Source: Aliarcobacter sp. (lineage in GTDB: Bacteria > Campylobacterota > Campylobacteria > Campylobacterales > Arcobacteraceae). Taken from it: a stretch of 64,000 nt of DNA. Both the position numbers and the translations under genes were made by a program. Shown here piece by piece: positions 35,242-44,508 of this stretch. The notes beneath the pieces were generated by a model. That model was not told the origin of the DNA. It did not search any database and saw nothing but the letters and a program-made list of their open reading frames with translations. The stretch lies in assembly GCA_028689025.1 (NCBI GenBank), contig JAQTXA010000003.1, positions 62,001 to 126,000 of the forward strand, read 5' to 3'. How positions within the stretch are numbered: the first letter of the stretch is position 1; every line of letters begins with the position of its first letter.

Positions 35242-36066
35242 ATGTACAAACTTTTTTTAGCGTTACTTGTGAGTTCAGGAATATTATTAGCCGATATGGA
35301 AAATGGTCTTGCTCTAACTGTAAATGATGAACCAATCACTATTTATGATATTAATAAAACAATGGTTGAAAACAAACTTGGTAAAAATGAAGCTGTTGGC
35401 TTATTAATAGATAAAGCTTTATATGAACAAGAGGTAAGAGAAAACAATATAAGTGCTGATATTTTCGATATAAATGATTATATTGAAAAACTAGCTAAAG
35501 CAAACGGTATGGATTTATACTCTTTCAAAGCTGTTGTAAAACAAAAATATGGGAATTATGAACTTTTTGAAAATGAAGCAAAAGATGCTGTAATTAGACA
35601 AAAACTAATCCAAAAAATTGTAAAAGGTCAACTTACAATTGCAAGTCAAGAAGATATGGAACTATATTATGAAAAAAATAAAGAGAAATATTCAACTTCA
35701 AAATTTTATGAAGTAAATCAATATACATCAAAAAATAAAGCTTCTTTAATGAATACTATAAATAACCCAATGGTTATTGCTGATGATGTAGTAAAAACTC
35801 CTTTAAAATTAGGTTCTGATAGTTTACAACCTCAAATGCAATTTATGTTAAATGAAACTAAAACAAATAGTTTTACTCCAATTTTCACAGCAAATAAACA
35901 ATTCATATCTCTATTTATTGTAAAAAAAGAGGGAACAAGTACTCTTGGTTTTGAAACAGTAAAAGCAAAAATATTTAACGATATTATGAGCTCTAGAGAG
36001 AAAAAATATCTTAAAGATTATTTTGAAAAACAAAAATTAATAGCTGATATAAAAATACTTAAATAA
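35242..36066 (+). CDS. SurA/PpiC-like periplasmic peptidyl-prolyl isomerase/chaperone
   Basis: A 274-residue exported protein with an N-terminal signal peptide (YKLFLALLVSSGILLA). A SurA-N-like helical region follows (ALTVNDEPITIYDINKTM ... KALYEQEVRE), with a degenerate parvulin-like C-terminal part. It resembles the PEB4/Cj0694 group of Campylobacterota chaperones for outer membrane proteins. ATG at 35242 is chosen because of AAAAGGA upstream and the clean signal peptide; an in-frame ATG at 35206 lies inside the preceding hairpin. It is followed by gatB after 9 bp. Confidence 0.75.
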   Translation: MYKLFLALLVSSGILLADMENGLALTVNDEPITIYDINKTMVENKLGKNEAVGLLIDKALYEQEVRENNISADIFDINDYIEKLAKANGMDLYSFKAVVKQKYGNYELFENEAKDAVIRQKLIQKIVKGQLTIASQEDMELYYEKNKEKYSTSKFYEVNQYTSKNKASLMNTINNPMVIADDVVKTPLKLGSDSLQPQMQFMLNETKTNSFTPIFTANKQFISLFIVKKEGTSTLGFETVKAKIFNDIMSSREKKYLKDYFEKQKLIADIKILK

Positions 36067-36075
36067 AGGAAATAG

Positions 36076-37503
36076 ATGTTTGAAGTTATCATAGGACTAG
36101 AAGTACATACACAATTAAATACAAATAGTAAACTTTTTTGCTCGTGTGCTACAAGTTTTGGAGAAGAACCAAATACAAATGTATGTCCAACTTGTTTAGG
36201 ATTACCAGGGGCACTTCCAGTTTTAAATAAAGAAGCTGTTCATAAAGCAATTATGCTTGGAACTGCACTAAAAGCACAAATAAATCAAAAATCTGTATTT
36301 AATAGAAAAAACTACTTTTATCCAGATTTACCAAGTGGTTATCAAATTTCTCAATTTGAAGTTCCAGTTGTTGGACTTGGTGAATTAGTAATTGATTTTC
36401 CAGATGGTAGACAAAAAACTATTGGAGTTACGCGAGCTCACTTAGAAAATGATGCAGGGAAAAATATCCATGCAGGAACTGTTTCTCATGTTGATTTAAA
36501 TAGAGCAGGAACTCCACTACTTGAAATCGTTTCAGAACCTGATATGAGAAGTGCAGAAGAAGCTCTTTTATACCTAAAAAAACTACACTCAATTGTAAGA
36601 TATTTGGGAATCAGTGATGCAAATATGCAAGAAGGGTCTTTCAGATGTGACGTAAACGTTTCTATTAGACCAAAAGGTGATACAAACCTTTACACTAGAT
36701 GTGAAATCAAAAACATGAACTCATTTAAATTTATTGAAAAAGCAATCGCTTATGAAGTAAATAGACATATTGAAGCATGGGAAGATGGAGTTCACTCAAC
36801 TGAAATTGTTCAAGAAACAAGACTTTTTGATCCAGAGAAAGGTGAAACTAGATCAATGAGAGGAAAAGAAGATGCTGCTGATTACAGATATTTTCCAGAT
36901 CCAGACCTTTTACCTGTAATTATTACAGATGAAATGCTTGAAAAATACTCAAAAATTCCAGAACTTCCAGATGAAAAAAAAGAGAGATTTGTAAAAGACT
37001 TTGGACTAAAAGAATATGACGCTTCAGTTATTACGGCAAGTTTAGAAATGGCTAAATACTTTGATGAAATGATGTCAGAGGGAATTAGTGCAAAAAATGC
37101 TACAACTTGGTTAACTGTTGAATTATTAGCAAGATTAAAAGAGGGTGTTTCACTTGAAGATTCAATTATTGATGCAAAAACTTTAGCAACTATTGTTAAA
37201 AGAATTGAAGATAATACAATTTCAGGAAAAGCAGCAAAAGAAGTACTTGATTTTCTAATAGAAAAAGAATCAACAGATGTTGATGCAGCTATTGAAAAAC
37301 TTGGACTTAAACAAGTATCTGATGATGGAGCACTATTGTCTATTATTGACTCAATACTTGCTGCAAATCAAGATAAAGTTGCAGAATATAAATCAGGTAA
37401 AGACAAACTATTTGGTTTCTTTGTGGGTCAAACTATGAAAGAATCAAAAGGTAGCGCAAATCCTGCTAAAGTAAATGACTTATTAAAACAAAGATTATCT
37501 TAA
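36076..37503 (+). CDS. gatB: Asp-tRNA(Asn)/Glu-tRNA(Gln) amidotransferase subunit B
   Basis: A 475-residue GatB of normal length. It starts [16 protein letters not shown] and carries [28 protein letters not shown] (zinc-site cysteines), [18 protein letters not shown], and the GatB/YqeY C-terminal tail domain. It forms the GatCAB complex that converts Glu-tRNA(Gln) and Asp-tRNA(Asn) to the correct amidated species; gatA and gatC are elsewhere. It overlaps gpsA by 1 bp. Confidence 0.97.
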   Translation: MFEVIIGLEVHTQLNTNSKLFCSCATSFGEEPNTNVCPTCLGLPGALPVLNKEAVHKAIMLGTALKAQINQKSVFNRKNYFYPDLPSGYQISQFEVPVVGLGELVIDFPDGRQKTIGVTRAHLENDAGKNIHAGTVSHVDLNRAGTPLLEIVSEPDMRSAEEALLYLKKLHSIVRYLGISDANMQEGSFRCDVNVSIRPKGDTNLYTRCEIKNMNSFKFIEKAIAYEVNRHIEAWEDGVHSTEIVQETRLFDPEKGETRSMRGKEDAADYRYFPDPDLLPVIITDEMLEKYSKIPELPDEKKERFVKDFGLKEYDASVITASLEMAKYFDEMMSEGISAKNATTWLTVELLARLKEGVSLEDSIIDAKTLATIVKRIEDNTISGKAAKEVLDFLIEKESTDVDAAIEKLGLKQVSDDGALLSIIDSILAANQDKVAEYKSGKDKLFGFFVGQTMKESKGSANPAKVNDLLKQRLS

Positions 37504-38399
37504 TGAGAAACAACTCTATTGCAGTAATAGGTGCAGGGAAATGGGGACAAGCTCTTCATTTTGCACTTTCTCAAAAACAAAAATGTTTAATAAGTTCTAG
37601 AACTCCTAGAGATATTGAAAATTTTGTTGATTTAAAAACTGCATTAGAGTGTAAATACTTAATCATTGCAATTCCTGCCCAAGAGATTAGGTCTTGGTTA
37701 AAAGAAAATTTTGTTTTTAATGGGCAAAAAATTCTTGTGGCTTCAAAAGGAATTGAAGCTTCAAGTGGACAATTTTTAAATGAGATTTATGCAGAGTATG
37801 TTCCAAATAAAAACATAGGATTTATTTCAGGTCCATCATTTGCCACTGAAGTTAAACAAGGCTTACCTTGTGCTTTAGTAATAAATTCTAATTCAAAAAA
37901 ACTTTTTGAAAAGTTTTCTCCTTTTTTTCCAACTTTTATCAAAACTTATTATAGCGCTGATGTAATCGGTGCTGAAGTTGCAGGAGCTTATAAAAATGTT
38001 TTAGCAATTGCAAGTGGAATTTGTGAAGGATTACATTTAGGTAAAAATGCTCAAGCTTCATTGATTGCTAGAGGTTTAGTTGAAATGGAGAGATTTGGTA
38101 AATACTTTGGAGCTAAAAAATCAACTTTTTTAGGTTTAAGTGGAGCGGGAGATCTTTTTTTAACAGCAAACTCTACAATGAGCAGAAACTATAGAGTTGG
38201 TCTTGGACTTGCTTCTAATAAAAATCTTGATGAGATTTTAAAAGAGTTAGGTGAAGTCGCAGAAGGAATTAAAACAGCAGAAGCTGTATATAATCTTTCA
38301 AATAAACACAATATTTATACGCCAATTGCAAATGAGGTAAAACTCATATTAGATGGTAAAAATCCAAAAGATAGTTTAAAAGATTTATTAAAAAACTAA
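37503..38399 (+). CDS. gpsA: NAD(P)-dependent glycerol-3-phosphate dehydrogenase
   Basis: A 298-residue GpsA, slightly shorter than the E. coli enzyme but usual for Campylobacterota. The nucleotide-binding AVIGAGKWGQALHFAL, the catalytic-lysine region AGAYKNVLAIASGICEG and the GLSGAGDLFLTANSTMSRNYRVG signature are present. It makes sn-glycerol-3-phosphate for phospholipids. It starts on the last base of the gatB stop codon. Confidence 0.96.
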   Translation: MRNNSIAVIGAGKWGQALHFALSQKQKCLISSRTPRDIENFVDLKTALECKYLIIAIPAQEIRSWLKENFVFNGQKILVASKGIEASSGQFLNEIYAEYVPNKNIGFISGPSFATEVKQGLPCALVINSNSKKLFEKFSPFFPTFIKTYYSADVIGAEVAGAYKNVLAIASGICEGLHLGKNAQASLIARGLVEMERFGKYFGAKKSTFLGLSGAGDLFLTANSTMSRNYRVGLGLASNKNLDEILKELGEVAEGIKTAEAVYNLSNKHNIYTPIANEVKLILDGKNPKDSLKDLLKN

Positions 38400-38410
38400 A
38401 TTATAGATTA

Positions 38411-39091
38411 ATGAATAAATTTATAATTTCAATAAGCTTTCTTTTAATTTTAACATTACATCTATCTATAATTAACTTTTTCAGAACTAATAAACTTGAA
38501 TCAAATCAACAAATCCAAAATAATACATTAAAACTTCAACTCTCAAAAGTAACTGAGATTAAAAAAGAAGTAACTCAAGAAAAAGTAGTTGAACCCAAAA
38601 TTGAACAAAAAAAAGAGATAGTTAAAAAAGAACTTCCTAAAAAAACATTTACACCCACAATAACTAAAGCTTTAGAGATTACAAAAGAAGAAAAATCTGA
38701 GATAAAAGAGGAAATTCAATCTCAAAATATATCTACTCAAGAAGTTAAACCATCAACAACTCCAAGTGTGTCTCAAGAAGAAAAATTTAATACTCAAGAA
38801 TATATGAATCAATATAGAAATAGATTAAGAGAAGAGATAAACAAAAATAAGACTTATCCAACTATATCAAAAAAGTTAAAAGAAGAGGGTAAAGTTATAG
38901 TAAGCTTTAGAGTGCTTCAAAACGGCTTCTTTAGTGAAATTAAGCTTCTTGTATCAAGTGATAAAGAAAGACTTGATAAGGCAGCTTTAAATGCTTTATA
39001 TGATACTAAACACTTTGAACCTTATGATAACAAGATTGTAAATAAAGAGTATTTAGATTTTGAAGTGCCTATTGATTTTAAATTAAATTAG
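38411..39091 (+). CDS. TonB family energy transducer
   Basis: A 226-residue protein with one N-terminal membrane helix (IISISFLLILTLHLSIINFF), a long Lys/Glu/Pro-rich periplasmic spacer (about residues 45-135) and a C-terminal TonB domain (YPTISKKLKEEGKVIVSFRVLQNGFFSEIKLL). It would couple inner-membrane proton motive force to outer-membrane receptors. No exbB/exbD gene is adjacent. Confidence 0.88.
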   Translation: MNKFIISISFLLILTLHLSIINFFRTNKLESNQQIQNNTLKLQLSKVTEIKKEVTQEKVVEPKIEQKKEIVKKELPKKTFTPTITKALEITKEEKSEIKEEIQSQNISTQEVKPSTTPSVSQEEKFNTQEYMNQYRNRLREEINKNKTYPTISKKLKEEGKVIVSFRVLQNGFFSEIKLLVSSDKERLDKAALNALYDTKHFEPYDNKIVNKEYLDFEVPIDFKLN

Positions 39092-39115
39092 CTATTTATT
39101 TAGATAAAATTTTTC

Positions 39116-39811
39116 ATGCAAAATATACCTTTAATAAATTTATTATATTCTCTAATTCCACTATTGGTTGTTACCTATTACTATTATAAATGGGCAAATA
39201 ATAAAAGTGAGATAGTTTATTCGTCACTTAGAATGATAATACAACTTTTATTAGTAGGATATGTACTTATATTTATTTTTGAAGAGAAAAACATATATTT
39301 AGGTATTTTAATACTCTCATTTATGCTTTTGGTTTCAACATGGATAAGTCTTAGAAACACCCATAATAAATCATTTAATCACTTTTATAAAATTGTGTTA
39401 TCTTTGGGTTTATCACTGATTTTACATATTGTTTTAATTATAAACTTTATATTAGATTTTGATACTTTTTATGAACCAAGATACGTAATTCCAATAGCTG
39501 GGATGATACTTGCTAATTCAATGAATGTAATATCTTTAGCAATTGAAAGATTTGAAAAAGAGTTAGAACGAAATGAATCTTTTGAAAATGCAAGAAAAAT
39601 AGCATTTAAATCAGCACTAATTCCTCAAATAAACTCTTTATTAGCTGTGGGATTAGTTTCACTTCCTGGAATGATGACCGGACAAATTCTTTCAGGTGTA
39701 GACCCATTAATTGCAGTTAGATACCAAATTATGATTATGTCTACAATTTTATCAAGTGCAGGAATTAGTTTAATAATATATTTCTATCTAAGTAAAAAAT
39801 CTACTTATTAG
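39116..39811 (+). CDS. FetB-like (UPF0014) ABC-type iron export permease
   Basis: A 231-residue membrane protein of the FetB/YbbM family, with several hydrophobic helices and the conserved RYVIPIAGMILANSMNVISLAIERF and PGMMTGQILSGVDPLIAVRYQI regions. FetB normally works with the ATPase FetA in iron export or oxidative stress; no ATPase gene lies beside it here. It converges on and overlaps the HxlR gene by 11 bp. Confidence 0.85.
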   Translation: MQNIPLINLLYSLIPLLVVTYYYYKWANNKSEIVYSSLRMIIQLLLVGYVLIFIFEEKNIYLGILILSFMLLVSTWISLRNTHNKSFNHFYKIVLSLGLSLILHIVLIINFILDFDTFYEPRYVIPIAGMILANSMNVISLAIERFEKELERNESFENARKIAFKSALIPQINSLLAVGLVSLPGMMTGQILSGVDPLIAVRYQIMIMSTILSSAGISLIIYFYLSKKSTY

Positions 39812-40151
39812 GAAAATCTTTTTTATGAATATCACCCCAAATATATAGTTGTTTTAAAATTGGTTTTAAAGTCTTTCCATATTCAGTAAGTGAATATTCC
39901 ACCTTTGGTGGAACTACAGGATAAACTTCCCTAAAAACTAAACCATCATTTTCTAACTCTCTTAATTTTTGTATTAACATCTTTTGAGTTGCACGAGGAA
40001 GCAATTTTTGAAGTTCATTAAATCTTTTTTTTTCATCTTTTAAATACCATAAAATTAGAATTTTCCATTTTCCTGCTAATACATCAATTGAAGTCTCAAC
40101 AGCGCATTTATCAATGTTTTCATCTTTATTAATTTCGATTTCTTTAGTCAT
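39801..40151 (-). CDS. HxlR-family transcriptional regulator
   Basis: A 116-residue winged-helix regulator. The HxlR signature is clear: CAVETSIDVLAGKWKILILWYLKDEKKRFNELQKLLPRATQKMLIQKLREL, with a conserved Cys at the start of helix 1 that senses electrophiles in several family members. It is divergent from the AcuI/YhdH-type oxidoreductase gene, which is its likely target. Confidence 0.93.
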   Translation of the reverse strand: MTKEIEINKDENIDKCAVETSIDVLAGKWKILILWYLKDEKKRFNELQKLLPRATQKMLIQKLRELENDGLVFREVYPVVPPKVEYSLTEYGKTLKPILKQLYIWGDIHKKDFPNK

Positions 40152-40165
40152 TGTAATTCCTATAG

Positions 40166-40179
40166 TATCTTTTTAGATA
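40166..40179. promoter_or_regulatory. Possible HxlR operator between the regulator and the oxidoreductase gene
   Basis: TATCT-TTTT-AGATA is an inverted repeat 15 bp before the HxlR start codon, within a larger ATAGTATC...AGATAGTAC arrangement. Its position fits autorepression and divergent control. No direct evidence beyond symmetry and location. Confidence 0.4.
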
Positions 40180-40261
40180 GTACCTTTCTTAAAAGTTAGT
40201 TCTTGCACTTTTACAATATTTTAGCTAAAGTTTTAATATAAGTAAATAATTAAGGATAAAG

Positions 40262-41248
40262 ATGAAAGCTTTTGTAGTTGAGAAAATAGCAGATAAAGAG
40301 TTTACATCTGGAATACAAGATATATGCACACCAAAATGTGAAGAGAATGAAGTTGTTATAAAAGTGACTTACTCTTCACTAAATTATAAAGATGCTCTTA
40401 GCTCTATTGGAAATCCAGGAGTTACTAGAAAGTTTCCTCATGTTACTGGAATTGATGTATCAGGTACAGTTTTTGAATCAACATCACCTATTTTTAAAGT
40501 GGGGGAAAGAGTTTTAGTAACTGGTTATGATATGGGTATGAATTCAAATGGAGGCCATGCACAATATGTAAAAGTTCCTGCTGCTTGGGTTGCACGAATT
40601 CCTGATTCAATTTCAGATAAAGAGATTATGACTTTTGGAACAGCTGGATTAACAGCAGCTTTAAGTGTAAATGAATTAATCGAAAATGGAATAAAACCTG
40701 AAAGTGGAGATATCCTTGTAACTGGTGCAACAGGTGGTGTTGGTTCTATTGCAATTGCAATATTAAGCAAACTAGGATACAACATAATCGCTATTTCTGG
40801 GAAAAGTGAAAGAATTGATTTTCTAAAAAAAATTGGTGCTAATGAGGTAATCTTAAGAGAAGTATTTGAAGAAGAATCTAATAAACCTATTTTAAGTGAG
40901 AAATATGCAGGGGTTATTGACACAGTTGGTGGAAAAATACTTGCAAATGCACTAAAAGAAGTAAAATATGATGGAGTAGTAACTTGTTGTGGTCTTACAT
41001 CATCTTCACTATTAGATACAAATGTATTTCCATTTATTTTAAGAGGTGTAAGATTAATTGGAATTGATTCAGTTGAGTGCAAACTAGAGAAAAAACAAGC
41101 TGCTTGGGAAAAACTTGCAAGTAGATGGAAAATAAATAGTTTAAATACAATTATAAATGAAATTACTCTTGATGAAATAAAAACAGCTTATGAACATTTA
41201 CTTTCAGGAAAAGCCGTTGGAAGATATGTAGTAAAAATAAAGGAGTAG
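40262..41248 (+). CDS. YhdH/AcuI-family NADPH:quinone oxidoreductase (acrylyl-CoA reductase-like)
   Basis: A 328-residue MDR-superfamily oxidoreductase of the YhdH/YhfP group. Seen: SSLNYKDALSSIGNPGVTRKFPHVTGID at the N-terminus and the nucleotide-binding VTGATGGVGSIAIAIL near residue 160. Members reduce toxic acrylyl-CoA or quinones and enals. With the divergent HxlR regulator it probably forms an electrophile-response unit. Confidence 0.9.
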   Translation: MKAFVVEKIADKEFTSGIQDICTPKCEENEVVIKVTYSSLNYKDALSSIGNPGVTRKFPHVTGIDVSGTVFESTSPIFKVGERVLVTGYDMGMNSNGGHAQYVKVPAAWVARIPDSISDKEIMTFGTAGLTAALSVNELIENGIKPESGDILVTGATGGVGSIAIAILSKLGYNIIAISGKSERIDFLKKIGANEVILREVFEEESNKPILSEKYAGVIDTVGGKILANALKEVKYDGVVTCCGLTSSSLLDTNVFPFILRGVRLIGIDSVECKLEKKQAAWEKLASRWKINSLNTIINEITLDEIKTAYEHLLSGKAVGRYVVKIKE

Positions 41249-41264
41249 ATTAATTTAATCTACT
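41244..41264. terminator. Bidirectional terminator between convergent genes
   Basis: AGTAGATT and AATCTACT form an 8-bp stem with a 5-base loop, between the oxidoreductase stop on plus and the minus-strand membrane-anchored protein gene. Confidence 0.55.
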
Positions 41265-41740
41265 TCTACCTCTCCATTTTCAACTTGTAAACTATAAGCA
41301 GTATCTTTACCAGAGTGTAAGATTTTTGCTTGTTCAACCCATTGATAACTTCTAGCAACGCCTGGAAGTAATAAAAATGCTTCAATCCATTCACTGTTTT
41401 TACTAGACCACTTTGAAATTTGTTCAAAATGGTAAATACCTATATTGTTTAAATCCATTTCAATTTTTTTATTAATACCTTTGATTTTTGTTAAATTATC
41501 TTTTCCAATTGGTTTAGGAGTAGATAGAACTAATGGTTTAAAATCTAAACCCGAATTCTTTTTAAATATAGGATTTAAAGCGTATTTCATCTTTTCACTT
41601 CTTGAATCATCTACGTTACTCTCATTTCCTATTGATTTAATTTTAGGAAAACTATTTCGTCCTAAAATAAACCCAATTAAAAAACCTATGAATCCCGCAA
41701 TTACTAAATTTACTACTATTAATGAAGCTACTTCTAACAT
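41255..41740 (-). CDS. Membrane-anchored protein with helix-hairpin-helix-like domain, function unknown
   Basis: A 161-residue protein with one N-terminal membrane helix (SLIVVNLVIAGFIGFLIGFILG), a basic/Ser-rich linker, and a C-terminal domain reading LTKIKGINKKIEMDLNNIGIYHFEQISKWS. That pattern is like the helix-hairpin-helix domains fused to NADH dehydrogenase subunit E or ribosomal protein L21-like proteins. It lies 4 bp downstream of an OmpA-family gene and is probably co-expressed, suggesting an envelope role. No specific function is assigned. Confidence 0.7.
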   Translation of the reverse strand: MLEVASLIVVNLVIAGFIGFLIGFILGRNSFPKIKSIGNESNVDDSRSEKMKYALNPIFKKNSGLDFKPLVLSTPKPIGKDNLTKIKGINKKIEMDLNNIGIYHFEQISKWSSKNSEWIEAFLLLPGVARSYQWVEQAKILHSGKDTAYSLQVENGEVEVD

Positions 41741-41744
41741 GGAT

Positions 41745-42749
41745 TTATTCTCCTAGAATATTAAAATCTACTCTTCTGTTTATCTCAGATAAACCATTCT
41801 CATCATCTTTAGCAATTGGAAACTCTTCTCCATATCCAACAGCTTTTAATCTATCTGCATTAACTCCCAAAGAGATTAAAACCTCTTTTACACTATTTGC
41901 TCTATCTTGTGAAATCTTTTTATTTAAAGCATTTTCACCTCTTGAATCTGTATGTCCAGCAATTTCAACTTTTAGATTTTTATATTCATTTAAAATATTT
42001 GCAATTTTAACAATTGAACTTTTAGAATCCTCAGTAACAGTTGAACTTTTTCTTTCAAAAGCAATCTTTTTTACAGCTAATATTTCATTGATTTTTAATT
42101 GAATCTCATTTGCAGTTAAAGGTACTTTAATTTCATTTTCATGATTAGTTGTTTGAATAACTTCTGAAGATAATTCTTGTTCTTTACCTACATTTATAAG
42201 TGTTGGATTCGCAATGCTAATCTCTTTTACTAAACTAACATCAATTCTTGAAAGTATTGAATCTAATAAAGAGTATTGATTTGCATCTTTTAATTCACCA
42301 GATAAATAAACTTCATTATTGATAATTGACAATTTTGCACCATCATCAAAAAAGTCTTTAAAAGGTGTAATTAATGTTGCAATTTTTGATAATAAAACTT
42401 CATCAATTACAATATTTTCTTCATAAGTATATTCACCATCACGATTAATATTTAGAATTTCGGAAACTCTTTTTGTCTCATTTTCATTTGAAAATATCCC
42501 ATCCATAATAACCATCCCATCTTTTTTTGTTAAAACAAGACTAAATGGTTTAGACTCGTTGTCAGTTGAAGAAGGAAACATATTAATAATTTTATCAATT
42601 AAGCCCGTGTCATTATCTTTTATCTCAGTAAAACTAGAAACTTGATTTTGATTATTTAATTGTGTATCATAATTAAAATCATAGACAGAGTAGACTATGA
42701 AGCCAACAAATAAAATTATTAAAAATAGTATCTTCTTAACAAGAGACAT
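41745..42749 (-). CDS. OmpA-family protein, inner-membrane anchored
   Basis: A 334-residue protein with an N-terminal membrane segment (KKILFLIILFVGFIVYSVYDF), a middle region with two BON-like repeats (about residues 60-175) and a C-terminal OmpA peptidoglycan-binding domain containing VEIAGHTDSRGENALNKKISQDRANSVKEVL (Asp and Arg that bind diaminopimelate). The layout is like OmpA/ArfA-type proteins. It is transcribed with the 161-residue protein downstream. Confidence 0.88.
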   Translation of the reverse strand: MSLVKKILFLIILFVGFIVYSVYDFNYDTQLNNQNQVSSFTEIKDNDTGLIDKIINMFPSSTDNESKPFSLVLTKKDGMVIMDGIFSNENETKRVSEILNINRDGEYTYEENIVIDEVLLSKIATLITPFKDFFDDGAKLSIINNEVYLSGELKDANQYSLLDSILSRIDVSLVKEISIANPTLINVGKEQELSSEVIQTTNHENEIKVPLTANEIQLKINEILAVKKIAFERKSSTVTEDSKSSIVKIANILNEYKNLKVEIAGHTDSRGENALNKKISQDRANSVKEVLISLGVNADRLKAVGYGEEFPIAKDDENGLSEINRRVDFNILGE

Positions 42750-42898
42750 TATTATCCTTTTCTTACAACAATTATTTAAAGTTTGACATTATACATAATT
42801 AGTTAAAAAAATAACTAGAATATTTGCTTATTTAAAAAAATTAATTTAGGAATTTAATTAATTTGTTATAATTGTGTATAAATTATAAAAGAGACAAA

Positions 42899-44116
42899 AT
42901 GCAACACATTATAAATTCAGCTCAAACTTGTTTAGATTGCAAAAAACCCAAATGTCAGACTGGTTGTCCTGTCGGTACTCCAATTGCCGAAATGATTAGA
43001 CTTTTTTTAAGTGGAAATATAAAAGAAGCTGGTGAAATGGTTTTTAACAACAACCCTTTATCAATTATTTGTTCCCTTGTATGTCCCCATGAAAAGCACT
43101 GTGAAGGGCATTGTGTATTAAATAAAAAATCAACTCCTGTAAATGTGGGTGGAATAGAAAACTATATTTCAACTTATTATATGAATTATCGAGAGTTTGA
43201 AAAACCAATACAAAATGGCAGAAATGTAGCAATTATTGGTTCTGGACCTGCGGGGATTAGTTTAGCAATAATGATGGCATTAAAAGGTTATAACATAACT
43301 ATGTATGAGGGAAACAATCAAATTGGTGGTGTTCTTAGATATGGTATTCCTGATTTTAGACTTGATAAAACAATTTTAGATAAAGTTGAAGAGACTTTAA
43401 AAAAGATTGGTGTGAAAATTAGAAAAAATATAATGATAGGGAAAAATATCACCCTTGATGATTTACAAAGGGATGGTTTTGATGCAATATTTATAGGAAC
43501 TGGTGTTTGGGCTCCTAAAAAACTAGGAATTAAAGGCGAAAGTTTAGGAAATGTTCATTTTGCTATTGATTATCTAAAAACTCCAAAAGCTTATGATTTA
43601 GGTAAAAAAGTTGTTGTAATTGGTGCTGGAAATGTAGCTATGGATGTTGCAAGAACTGTTATTAGAAATGGTGCTAATGATGTATCTATCATGTATAGAA
43701 AAGGTGAAGAGAATATGCATGCTGAGAAAATAGAAATTGATCATGCAAAAATAGATGGTGTAAAATTTAATCTTCACAAATTACCTTTAGAACTAACAGA
43801 AAAAGGTATTAGATATATGACTACAAACCAAGAGATAAACAGAGAAAGTTTTGAAGAAGCTGATTCTATTTTAATTGCAATTAGCCAAACAGCTAGAGAT
43901 TTAATCGTAAGAAACAATACTGGTTTATCTTTAGGAGAAAATGGACTACTACAAAGTGACTCAAATGGTATAACAGCTAGACGTGGAGTATTTGCTTCTG
44001 GTGATGTGGTAACCGGTGCCCGAACTGTTGTAGAAGCTGTTGCATTCTCTAAAAGAGTTGCCAACTCTATTGAAGAGTTTATCTCTAAACTTCCTCCAAA
44101 AACAGTAACTGCTTAA
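42899..44116 (+). CDS. Glutamate synthase small subunit-like NAD(P)H oxidoreductase
   Basis: A 405-residue GltD-family flavoprotein. An N-terminal Cys-rich domain (CLDCKKPKCQTGCPVGTPI; CSLVCPHEKHCEGHC) binds Fe-S clusters, followed by FAD (AIIGSGPAGISLAIMMAL) and NAD(P) (VVIGAGNVAMDVARTV) motifs and the C-terminal GVFASGDVVTGARTVVEAV. ATG at 42899 has GAGA 5 bp upstream; TTG at 42872 would add nine unlikely residues. No large GltB subunit is adjacent, so it may serve another partner (for example NADPH:ferredoxin electron transfer). Confidence 0.88.
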   Translation: MQHIINSAQTCLDCKKPKCQTGCPVGTPIAEMIRLFLSGNIKEAGEMVFNNNPLSIICSLVCPHEKHCEGHCVLNKKSTPVNVGGIENYISTYYMNYREFEKPIQNGRNVAIIGSGPAGISLAIMMALKGYNITMYEGNNQIGGVLRYGIPDFRLDKTILDKVEETLKKIGVKIRKNIMIGKNITLDDLQRDGFDAIFIGTGVWAPKKLGIKGESLGNVHFAIDYLKTPKAYDLGKKVVVIGAGNVAMDVARTVIRNGANDVSIMYRKGEENMHAEKIEIDHAKIDGVKFNLHKLPLELTEKGIRYMTTNQEINRESFEEADSILIAISQTARDLIVRNNTGLSLGENGLLQSDSNGITARRGVFASGDVVTGARTVVEAVAFSKRVANSIEEFISKLPPKTVTA

Positions 44117-44128
44117 GCTACTGTTTTT
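44098..44128. terminator. Bidirectional terminator between GltD-like gene and an 86-residue protein gene
   Basis: AAAAACAGTA and TACTGTTTTT form a 10-bp stem across the overlapping stop codons of the two convergent genes. Confidence 0.7.
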
Positions 44129-44373
44129 AGAAGTTCTATCCAAAAATATTTATTAGCAACACCTTTTTCTACTGGTTTCCAACCATAAGTAATTGAGTGC
44201 AGATATAAAACATCATCTAATAGTTTAAAAGTTAATTCTAAATTTACCTTTTCACTTAAAACTTCTGTAAAAATTGCATAAATATGATTTTCATCAGATT
44301 CTATTTCATAAAAAGAATCCTCTAAATTTTCAAGTTGTTTATCAATAAAATCTTTTATTCTCTCTTTTGACAT
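44113..44373 (-). CDS. Hypothetical protein, 86 residues
   Basis: An acidic, soluble protein (many Glu/Asp, a Phe/Tyr/Trp-containing C-terminal half) with a good start codon preceded by AAAGGATTATTT. No family recognised. It converges on the GltD-like gene, sharing a terminator, and is divergent from hcp; its promoter would lie in the same intergenic region as the hcp FNR-type box. Confidence 0.7.
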   Translation of the reverse strand: MSKERIKDFIDKQLENLEDSFYEIESDENHIYAIFTEVLSEKVNLELTFKLLDDVLYLHSITYGWKPVEKGVANKYFWIELLKTVA

Positions 44374-44437
44374 AAATAATCCTTTAATCTAAAGTTCGTA
44401 TTCTAGGATTTTATAACTTACAAAACATAAACTTGTA

Positions 44438-44479
44438 TTGATTTGTATCAATGTATCACATCTGTTAAAACCATATAAT
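44438..44479 (+). promoter_or_regulatory. FNR/CRP-type box and promoter of hcp
   Basis: A perfect palindrome TTGAT-TTGT-ATCAA (44438-44451) and a -10 box TATAAT (44474-44479). If transcription starts about 7 bp after the -10 box (near 44486), the palindrome centre is at about -41.5, the classical position for class II activation by FNR/CRP-family proteins. Confidence 0.7.
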
Positions 44480-44508
44480 CCCTCAAAAATTTAAAAGGAT
44501 TTTATATT

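Noticed and set aside
40525..41082. 185-codon open frame antisense to the AcuI-type gene
   Set aside because: Shadow frame of a well-supported gene; no ribosome site and no recognisable domain.
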